From an uncultured Lachnospiraceae bacterium (GTDB lineage: Bacteria; Bacillota; Clostridia; Lachnospirales; Lachnospiraceae), in contig CALWIA010000010.1 of the NCBI GenBank assembly GCA_944380605.1, forward strand, positions 1 to 64,000: a stretch of DNA of 64,000 bases, given 5' to 3'. Below are positions 57,756-64,000 of the stretch, one piece after another. The notes beneath the pieces were generated by a model that saw nothing but the letters and a program-made list of their open reading frames with translations, was not told the origin of the DNA and ran no database searches. The position numbers and the translations under genes were made by a program. How positions within the stretch are numbered: the stretch's first letter is position 1; every line of letters starts with the position of its first letter.

Positions 57756-58467
57756 CGTTTCTTCTGCCTCCGAACAGAATAATCAGACGCAGCAGCTGCA
57801 GGATGGATGTGGCGGCCGCGGCGACATAGGTCAGCGCGGCGGCGCCCAGCACCTTGCGGGTCTGTCCTACTTCTTCTCCATACAGAATGCCCTGCCGGTC
57901 TAGCAGCTGCACGGCGCGGCGGGAGGCATTGAACTCCACCGGCAGCGTCACCAGCTGAAACAGCACCACCAGCGTAAACATCCAGATGCCGATATTGACG
58001 ATGGTGCTTCCGGCGCCGCCGATGAGAAATCCGATGAGAATCAGCGGCCAGGACAGCTGGCTGCCGAAATTGACCACCGGAACCAGCGACGCGCGCAGCC
58101 GCAGCGGAACGTATCCTTCGTTGTCCTGCATGGCGTGGCCGCACTCGTGGGCCGCTACGCCGATGGCGGATACCGACGTGGAATGGTATACCGCCTCGGA
58201 CAAGTTGACGGTTTTGGTCCGGGGATCGTAATGGTCCGTCAGACGTCCGCCCACCGGCCGGATGTCCACGTCATAGATTCCCTGGGACTGCAGAAGCCGT
58301 CTGGCGGCCTCCGCTCCGGTCATGCCGGTGCGGCTGCGCACCGACTCATATTTATGAAACGTGCCCTGCACCATGGACTGGGCGATCAGGGAAATCACCA
58401 CGCCGATCAGCACCAGCCAAATGGTGGGGTCAAAATAGCCAAAGCCATATCCGTAATAGCCAAACAT
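57748..58467 (-). CDS. YugP-like zinc metallopeptidase
   Basis: A 239-residue membrane peptidase family protein. Two N-terminal hydrophobic segments, then the zinc site HECGHAMQD (HExxH, about residues 109-117), preceded by SEAVYHSTSVSAIGVAAHECGH. C-terminal helices form a membrane bundle (VPVVNFGSQLSWPLILIGFLIGGAG and TYVAAAATSILQLLRLIILFG). The N-terminus is Gly/Tyr-rich (FGYYGYGFGYFDPT). Function is not known. It follows fmt by seven bases. Confidence 0.92.
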   Translation of the reverse strand: MFGYYGYGFGYFDPTIWLVLIGVVISLIAQSMVQGTFHKYESVRSRTGMTGAEAARRLLQSQGIYDVDIRPVGGRLTDHYDPRTKTVNLSEAVYHSTSVSAIGVAAHECGHAMQDNEGYVPLRLRASLVPVVNFGSQLSWPLILIGFLIGGAGSTIVNIGIWMFTLVVLFQLVTLPVEFNASRRAVQLLDRQGILYGEEVGQTRKVLGAAALTYVAAAATSILQLLRLIILFGGRRNDD

Positions 58468-58474
58468 CTATATC

Positions 58475-59410
58475 TTAGCTCCTTTCCAGTACCGTTTCCG
58501 CCTTCAGCGGAAACCCGCGCAGAAACGCTCCCGCGTCCATGCGCTTTTTCCCTTCCAGCTGCACTTCCTGCAGAACCAGCACGCCGTTTCCGGTTTTTAC
58601 GGAAATGGAATCCCGGCCGGTTTCCACGATCTGGCCGCAGACGCCTTCCGGATTCCCTTCCCGCACCTGCGCCTTCCAGATCTTTAACGTCCTGCCATCC
58701 AAATGGGTATAGGCGCTGGGCCAGGGATTTAACCCCCGGATCAGCCGTTCGATGGCCGCCGCGTCCATCTTCCAGTCGATATCCCCCATGGTTTTGGTCA
58801 GCATCCTGGCGTAGCAGGTGCCTTCCTCCGTCTGGGGTTCCGGAACCAGGGTGCCCGCTTCCAGCCTGCGAAGCGTAGAACGGATCAGTTCTGCGCCTGC
58901 ACGGCTCAGCTTGTCGTGGAGACTGCCGCCGGTTTCATCGGGAGCAATGGGAACTTCCATCTTTTCCAGCATATCGCCGGTATCGATGCCCTCGTCCATA
59001 AGCATGGTCGTGACGCCGGTGCAGGTTTCTCCGTTCAGGATCGCCCACTGAATCGGCGCGGCTCCCCGGTATTTGGGCAGCAGCGACGCATGGACGTTGA
59101 CGCAGCCCAGCCGCGGAATGTCCAGTACCTGGCGGGACAGGATCTGTCCGAAGGCCACCACCACGATCACGTCGGGAGCCAGTTCTTTTAACTGCTCCAC
59201 CGCTTCCGGCCGGCGGATCCGCTCCGGCTGCCAGACCGGCAGTCCCAGCGCAAGCGCCTTTTCCTTCACCGGCGTCATCAATACGGATTTGCCGCGTCCC
59301 TTCGGCTTGTCCGGCTGGGTCACCACCTGGACTACCTCATGTCCTTCCTGCACCAGGGCTTCCAGCACCGGGACGGAAAAATCCGGTGTTCCCATAAATA
59401 CGATTCTCAT
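58475..59410 (-). CDS. fmt: Methionyl-tRNA formyltransferase
   Basis: A 311-residue enzyme that formylates initiator Met-tRNA. MRIVFMGTPDFSVPVLEAL (residues 1-19), the catalytic NVHASLLPKYRGAAPIQWAI (about 107-126) with the Asn-x-His-x-Ser signature and SLLPKYRG, and MDEGIDTGDML (about 140-150) are the family set. A C-terminal OB-like domain follows. Start at 59410 overlaps the def stop by 4 bases; a longer frame upstream is Arg/Gly-rich and not the start. Confidence 0.95.
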   Translation of the reverse strand: MRIVFMGTPDFSVPVLEALVQEGHEVVQVVTQPDKPKGRGKSVLMTPVKEKALALGLPVWQPERIRRPEAVEQLKELAPDVIVVVAFGQILSRQVLDIPRLGCVNVHASLLPKYRGAAPIQWAILNGETCTGVTTMLMDEGIDTGDMLEKMEVPIAPDETGGSLHDKLSRAGAELIRSTLRRLEAGTLVPEPQTEEGTCYARMLTKTMGDIDWKMDAAAIERLIRGLNPWPSAYTHLDGRTLKIWKAQVREGNPEGVCGQIVETGRDSISVKTGNGVLVLQEVQLEGKKRMDAGAFLRGFPLKAETVLERS

Positions 59411-59895
59411 TCTGCCTCTTCTTCTCCTTCTTCCGCGGCGGCGTCCATAAGCTCCCCTTCCACCAGGTCCACATACATCTGTCCCTTCAGATGATCGCAT
59501 TCGTGGACAATGGCCCGGGCCAGCAGGCCTTCGCCTTCCAGAATATACTCCTGCATATGTTCATCCAGCGCTCGGACCTTTACTTTATTGGGCCGGGTGA
59601 CGACGCCGCATTTGCCGGGCACGCTCAGACAGCCTTCCTGTCCGGTCTGGGTCCCTTCTTCTTCCAGGATCTCCGGATTGATCAGCACATACTGGTTGCC
59701 ATCTTCAATGTCGATGACGACGATCTGCTTTAAAATCCCCACCTGGCTGGCAGCCAGGCCGACCCCGTTGTTTTCATACATGGTGTCGAACATATCTTCA
59801 ATCAGCTGGGCATTTCTGGGGGTCATCTCCGGCACCGGCTTGCAGGCCTTGCGCAGGATCTCATCTCCCAGAACCCGAATTTTTCTTACTGCCAT
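59407..59895 (-). CDS. def: Peptide deformylase
   Basis: A 162-residue metalloenzyme removing the N-formyl group. All three motifs are there: GVGLAASQVG (about residues 45-54), EGCLSVPG (about 89-96, Cys ligand) and HECDHLKG (about 130-137, HExxH). Acidic tail (DAAAEEGEEEAE). Start MAVRKIRVLGDEILR at 59895 follows GGAAAGGAACGG. It has the short type-1B length. Confidence 0.96.
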   Translation of the reverse strand: MAVRKIRVLGDEILRKACKPVPEMTPRNAQLIEDMFDTMYENNGVGLAASQVGILKQIVVIDIEDGNQYVLINPEILEEEGTQTGQEGCLSVPGKCGVVTRPNKVKVRALDEHMQEYILEGEGLLARAIVHECDHLKGQMYVDLVEGELMDAAAEEGEEEAE

Positions 59896-59944
59896 ATTCC
59901 GTTCCTTTCCTGCCCGGCGGCCGGTCTGCCTGGTCCGATAGACG

Positions 59945-62164
59945 TCAGGCAAACGAAAACTGCACCGAGACATGGGTTTTCCAGGAGGACCGGAGACGGA
60001 TCTGCTCCAGACGGCTCCTGATTTTTATTAGTATATCATAGTTTTCCTGTTTCAAGTATAAAATTTTTCTGTATATATCATTAACTTTGTATACAGGCGC
60101 TTCCGCCGGTCCGATCACCTGGACTCCGCTTTCTTCTCCGCCGGAAGCGGCCCCGGCCAGTTCTTCGGCGGCCAGGTTCAGCGCCTCCTCCTGCCCGGAA
60201 GACAGAAGCACGCAGAGCATCTGCGCCGCCGGCGGATACCGCAGCGCCCTCCGGTAGGCCATTTCCTGCTGATAAAACGTTTCATAGTCCTGGGCCGCGG
60301 CACAGGCTATGGCGTAGTGGTCCGGCTGATACGTCTGGATGATAACCTCTCCCGGCAGCCGGTCCCGCCCGGCCCGCCCGGCCGCCTGGGTCAGCAGCTG
60401 AAAGGTGCGTTCGCCGCAGCGGAAATCCGGGGAGTACAAAGACAGGTCGGCGGCCAGAATGCCTACCAGGGTTACGTCCGGGAAATCATGGCCTTTGACG
60501 ATCATCTGGGTGCCCACCAGAATATCCGCCTCATGGCGGCGGAACGCGGCCAGAATCGCCTCATGCCCGCCTTTGCGGGAAGTGGTGTCCAGATCCATCC
60601 GCAGGATCCGGGCGCCGGGAAACTGTCTGGCAGCCATGGCCTGGATTTTCTGGGTCCCGGTGCCGAAAGCCGCGATATAGGGAGAGCCGCAGACCGGACA
60701 CCGGTCCGGCATCTTCTGCTGGTATCCGCAGTAATGGCAGACCAGGCGGCTGCTTCCGTGAAGCGTCAAGGACACGTCGCAGTGGGGGCAGCGCATGGCC
60801 GTGCCGCAGGACCGGCAGGACACAAATCCGGCATAGCCTCTCCGGTTGATAAACAGCATGGTCTGCTGGCCCGCGTCCAGCCGCTTCTGCACCGCTTCGG
60901 CCAGCGCCCGGCTGAACATGGACTTGTTGCCGCTTTTTAATTCTTCCCGCAGATCCACCACCTGCACCTGGGAAACGGCGCTGTCCGGCTTTGCCCGGCC
61001 GGTCAGCCGGTACAGCCGGTACTCACCGGAAAGGGCCCGGGTGTAGCTTTCCAGCGACGGCGTCGCGGATCCCAGCACCAGGGACGCGCCGGCCAGATTC
61101 GCCAGCTGTCTGGCCGCGTCTCTGGCGTGATACCGGGGCACCGTTTCGCTCTGGTAGGAAGTTTCATGTTCTTCATCTACCACGATCAGACCCGGATCCG
61201 GAAACGGGGCAAACAGCGCCGAACGGGGGCCGATCATCACCGAGGCGTCCCCGGTGCGGGCCCGTTCAAACTGGTCGTACCGCTCGCCATCGGAAAGACG
61301 GGAGTGCATCACCGCGATCCGGCGGCCGAAGCGGCTGTAAAACCGCTGCACCGTCTGGTACGTCAGGGCAATTTCCGGAATCAGCACAATGGCCTGCCGG
61401 CCCTGTTCCAGCACGTGGCGGATCATCTCCATGTACACTTCGGTTTTTCCGCTTCCCGTAATGCCGAACAGCAGAAAAACCCCTCGTTCTCCCCGGTCGT
61501 AGCGGGCGCAGAAATCATCCGCCGCCGCCTGCTGCTCCGGATTCAGCCGCGCCGGCGCGGAAAACGCCGGATTGCCGTAATACTCCGGCATCCGGTACCG
61601 GGTCTGGGATTCCACCGCCAGAATCCCTTTTTCTTCCAGGCCGCGGATGACCGCGGCGGAGAGCCGCAGCCGCCGCACTGTCTGGTCATAAGGAAGGACG
61701 GGAAGTCCGGCAAAGGCTTCCAGCAGCCGCTGTCTGGCCGTGTAATGCTTCCGGGCCGCCTCTAAGGCCGCTTCCTTCCGTTCCTCCTCATTCAGCAGGC
61801 AGCGCAGCTGCCGGTCTTTCTGCTGCCGCACCTTCTGCCGGACCGGCAGCACCGTTTTCAGCGCCTGGTTCATGGTGCAGCCGCAGTGCTCCTTCATCCA
61901 CCAGGCCAGCTGGATCAGCCGGGACTGGGCCGTGACGCCTTCTTTCGCGGCGCTGTCCAGGTCCCGGATGCGGGCCGGGTCGATTTCCGGACGGTCCGTC
62001 ACCTCTACCACATATCCGCTGCGGACTGCGGAGCTGTTCCCGAAGGGAACCCGTACCGGCGTTCCGACAAAAATCCTGCCTTCCAGCGATTCCGGAATCC
62101 GGTACTGAAAGGTCTTGTCTACATTTTCATGGGAAATATCAATGATGACGCTGGCATACATCAT
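59945..62164 (-). CDS. priA: PriA, primosomal replication restart helicase
   Basis: A 739-residue superfamily II helicase. N-terminal DNA-binding part (about 1-190), Walker A GITGSGKTEVYMEMI (about 230), motif II VVDEEHETSYQ (DEEH, about 325), and helicase motifs GTQMIVKGHDFPDV, AAGRAGRDRLPG. The zinc-binding insertion is complete: CRSCGTAMRCPHCDVSLTL, then CHYCGYQQKMPDRCPVCGS (about 430-475). Two consecutive ATG codons; the first has a GGAG site. It overlaps murF by 26 bases. Confidence 0.96.
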   Translation of the reverse strand: MMYASVIIDISHENVDKTFQYRIPESLEGRIFVGTPVRVPFGNSSAVRSGYVVEVTDRPEIDPARIRDLDSAAKEGVTAQSRLIQLAWWMKEHCGCTMNQALKTVLPVRQKVRQQKDRQLRCLLNEEERKEAALEAARKHYTARQRLLEAFAGLPVLPYDQTVRRLRLSAAVIRGLEEKGILAVESQTRYRMPEYYGNPAFSAPARLNPEQQAAADDFCARYDRGERGVFLLFGITGSGKTEVYMEMIRHVLEQGRQAIVLIPEIALTYQTVQRFYSRFGRRIAVMHSRLSDGERYDQFERARTGDASVMIGPRSALFAPFPDPGLIVVDEEHETSYQSETVPRYHARDAARQLANLAGASLVLGSATPSLESYTRALSGEYRLYRLTGRAKPDSAVSQVQVVDLREELKSGNKSMFSRALAEAVQKRLDAGQQTMLFINRRGYAGFVSCRSCGTAMRCPHCDVSLTLHGSSRLVCHYCGYQQKMPDRCPVCGSPYIAAFGTGTQKIQAMAARQFPGARILRMDLDTTSRKGGHEAILAAFRRHEADILVGTQMIVKGHDFPDVTLVGILAADLSLYSPDFRCGERTFQLLTQAAGRAGRDRLPGEVIIQTYQPDHYAIACAAAQDYETFYQQEMAYRRALRYPPAAQMLCVLLSSGQEEALNLAAEELAGAASGGEESGVQVIGPAEAPVYKVNDIYRKILYLKQENYDILIKIRSRLEQIRLRSSWKTHVSVQFSFA

Positions 62165-63572
62165 CTGCCGCTTCTCCTAATTTCATACTGTTGGAGCCTT
62201 TGAACAGCACGCAGTCTCCGGCATGGATGCCGTCCGCCAGCCACTGTTTCAGTTCTTCCAGGTTTTCGGTATGGATCCAGGTCAGGTCCGGCCGGATCTG
62301 AAGGGCCCCGGTTCCGATCTGCTCTGCCAGGGTTCCGCAGGTCACCAGAAGGTCCACCGGCAGGCCGGCCAGGTACTCGCCTGTCTCCCGGTGAAACCGG
62401 ACCTCTTCCTCTCCCAGTTCTTTCATATCCGCCAGCACCGCCGCCCGGCGGCCCTCCGGCTCCATGGACGCCAGAATATCCAGCGCCGCCCTCATGGATG
62501 CCGGACTGGCGTTGTAGGTGTCGTCGATCACCGTAATATCTCTGCAGGGCCGGATCTGCTGCCGTCTGGCAAAGCCGGAAAAATGTGCCAGGCGCTCTGC
62601 CGCCGCTTCCAGCGGCACGCCGGATATATCCGCCGCCGCCAGGGCCGCCATGGCATTGCGGACCTGATGGAGGCCGGGAACCTGCAGCGATACGCCGATT
62701 TTCCGGCCGCGGCAGTCGGCGGTAAAGGACGGCATGCCGTTTTCCATATGGATGTCCAGCGCCCGGTACTGACAGGCTTCACCGGTTCCGTAGTAATAGG
62801 TTCGGCATCCCGGTTTCCCGCAGGCGCGGCTTAAAAACGGGTCGTCGCCGTTTAACAGCAGAACGCCGCCGTCCCGCAGTCCGTCCTGAATGGTCATCTT
62901 CTCCCGGAAAATCGCTTCCTGAGAACCCAGCTGCCCGATGTGGGATACGCCGATATTGGTAATCACCGCCAGATCCGGCCGGGCGATGCGGGCAATCACC
63001 GTCAGTTCTCCCGGTTCGCTCATGCCCAGCTCGATCACCGCCACCTCATCCTCCGGAGAAATTTCCGAGAGGGTCATGGGAACGCCCACCTGGCTGTTGT
63101 GGTTTCCCGGCGTCTGGTATACCCGAAAGCCGCCGGACAGCGCCGCGGCAATCATTTCCCTGGTGGTGGTTTTTCCAACGCTGCCGGTGATGCCCACCAC
63201 AGGGATGTTCCGCAGGGAACGGTAATAGCTTCCCAGGGCCTGCAGCGCCTGTCTGGTGTCTTCCACGGCAATCCAGGGGTGCAGCAGGCGGGGATCTCCG
63301 CCCGCGGATTCCGCCGCCGGATCCTGCCCGTCCTCCAGCACCTGTTCCAGGGTTTTGTGGCGGCTGGTCAGCACCGCCGCCGCGCCGTTTTCAAACGCCT
63401 GGCGGATAAACCGATGGGCGTCGTTTCGCTCTCCCGCCAGAGGCACAAACAGATCGCCGCCGGTCATGGACCGGGAGTCGATGCTGATATGCGCAGCCAA
63501 TATGTCTTCTTTTCCGCACAAAAGCCTGCCGCCGCAGGCTTTTGTCAGTTCTTTTATCGTTATGGGTTCCAT
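62139..63572 (-). CDS. murF: UDP-N-acetylmuramoyl-tripeptide-D-alanyl-D-alanine ligase
   Basis: A 477-residue Mur ligase adding D-Ala-D-Ala to the UDP-MurNAc tripeptide. N-terminal domain with ISIDSRSMTGGDLFVPLAGERNDAHRFIRQA (about residues 29-58); ATP loop VVGITGSVGKTTTREMIAAAL (about 124-144) with the GxxGKTT motif; NHNSQVGVPMTL (about 157-168); ITNIGVSHIGQLGSQEAIFREK (about 206-227). IDDTYNASPASMRAAL near 362 is the C-terminal domain hallmark. Overlaps murE by 13 bases. Confidence 0.96.
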   Translation of the reverse strand: MEPITIKELTKACGGRLLCGKEDILAAHISIDSRSMTGGDLFVPLAGERNDAHRFIRQAFENGAAAVLTSRHKTLEQVLEDGQDPAAESAGGDPRLLHPWIAVEDTRQALQALGSYYRSLRNIPVVGITGSVGKTTTREMIAAALSGGFRVYQTPGNHNSQVGVPMTLSEISPEDEVAVIELGMSEPGELTVIARIARPDLAVITNIGVSHIGQLGSQEAIFREKMTIQDGLRDGGVLLLNGDDPFLSRACGKPGCRTYYYGTGEACQYRALDIHMENGMPSFTADCRGRKIGVSLQVPGLHQVRNAMAALAAADISGVPLEAAAERLAHFSGFARRQQIRPCRDITVIDDTYNASPASMRAALDILASMEPEGRRAAVLADMKELGEEEVRFHRETGEYLAGLPVDLLVTCGTLAEQIGTGALQIRPDLTWIHTENLEELKQWLADGIHAGDCVLFKGSNSMKLGEAADDVCQRHH

Positions 63573-64000
63573 GTCAGTTCCCCGCTTTCCAGTTTCTGCA
63601 CCGTTTCCTCGATGACCTGCCGGTCCAGGAACGGATACCGGACGCCTTCGATTTCCTGATAGTCCTCGTGTCCTTTTCCGATGACGGCGATCATGTCGCC
63701 GGGACGGGAATGGACAATGCTGTAGGCAATGGCCTCCCGCCGGTCGGGAATTTCCAGATACGCGCCGCCGGTTTTTTCCAGGCTGCCCCGGATATCGGCA
63801 ATGATATCCTCTGTCTTTTCATAGCGGGAATTGTCCGCCGTCAGAATGCACAGATCCGCCAGCCGGCCGCCGATTTCTCCCATGGAATACCGGCGGTCTT
63901 TGGAGCGGTTGCCCCCGCAGCCGAACACGCAGACCAGCCGCTTCGGGCGGTATTCCCGCAGAGTGGTCAGCAGGCTTTCCATGCTTACCGCATTGTGGGC
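63560..64000 (-). CDS. murE: MurE ligase, C-terminal part (runs off the right edge)
   Basis: The last 146 residues of a MurE-type UDP-MurNAc-L-Ala-D-Glu ligase; the gene continues past the window. AHNAVSMESLL opens the visible part, VCVFGCGGNRSKDRRYSMG (about 27-45 of the visible part) is the ligase glycine motif, and GDMIAVIGKGHEDYQEIEGVRYPFLD is the terminal hallmark with GHE. The amino-acid-selecting motif reads DNSR, where meso-DAP ligases usually read DNPR; DNSR occurs in other Clostridia from memory. It leads the murE-murF-priA unit. Confidence 0.93.
   Translation of the reverse strand, partial: AHNAVSMESLLTTLREYRPKRLVCVFGCGGNRSKDRRYSMGEIGGRLADLCILTADNSRYEKTEDIIADIRGSLEKTGGAYLEIPDRREAIAYSIVHSRPGDMIAVIGKGHEDYQEIEGVRYPFLDRQVIEETVQKLESGELTWNP

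Overview
This window looks like a chromosomal segment of a GC-rich, spore-forming, anaerobic Clostridia member, most likely Lachnospiraceae-like. The evidence is an alpha/beta-type small acid-soluble spore protein, YlbJ and GerW (YtfJ) sporulation proteins, the short HisG plus HisZ pair, RecU, RqcH, and the Firmicutes order priA-def-fmt-rsmB-rlmN-prpC-prkC-rsgA-rpe-thiN. Nearly all genes lie on the minus strand; only ylbJ, rpmB and rqcH are on the plus strand. I see no rRNA, tRNA or CRISPR array.

Left edge (1 to about 1.99 kb): an AT-richer tract carrying a ParA/ParB pair, evidently the end of an integrated element (ICE, plasmid or phage). The host boundary at about 1985 cuts a TIGR03960-family radical SAM gene, of which only the promoter, leader, RBS and first ~49 codons remain.

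2.3-7.3 kb: a metal-homeostasis block. It has a heavy-metal-associated protein, two small membrane proteins and a feoB iron transporter gene that has lost its 5' end and carries two frameshifts and an amber codon, followed by a ZIP transporter and peptidase T. Three TTAG-N6-CTAA palindromes, two at the feo promoter and one upstream of the ZIP gene, look like operators for one DtxR-family metalloregulator.

7.3-19.4 kb: a histidine locus (hisZ, hisG, hisD, hisB ... hisA, hisIE) interrupted by degV, an unknown gene, comEB, a GNAT gene, ybaK and a dus gene. hisH, hisF and hisC are absent, and HisIE carries a degenerate HisF-like N-terminal domain. Upstream is a PurF-like protein with Gly where the catalytic Cys should be.

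19.4-32.1 kb: housekeeping genes: a duplicated CmpB-type membrane protein, recU, pseudouridine synthases, an SDR, ygiQ, a HAD hydrolase, rsmF, an M23 peptidase, ylbJ, a coiled-coil protein, coaD and rsmD.

32.2-40.5 kb: an SASP gene, recG, DAK2 and Asp23 family genes, an intergenic palindrome cluster, rpmB, and a gerW cluster with three uncharacterised genes. 40.5-47.4 kb: cinA, pgsA, rimO, rpoZ, gmk, yicC and, divergently, rqcH. 47.4-64 kb: a PadR/HAAS membrane regulator pair, serS, an ECF S component, then thiN through murE, which runs off the right edge.

The most unusual items are the inserted element with its tandem inverted repeats, the decayed feo locus with retained operators, the PurF-like protein without its nucleophile, and a shared IGGADGPTS motif, typical of sodium-pumping decarboxylase beta subunits, in two otherwise unrelated small-gene products.
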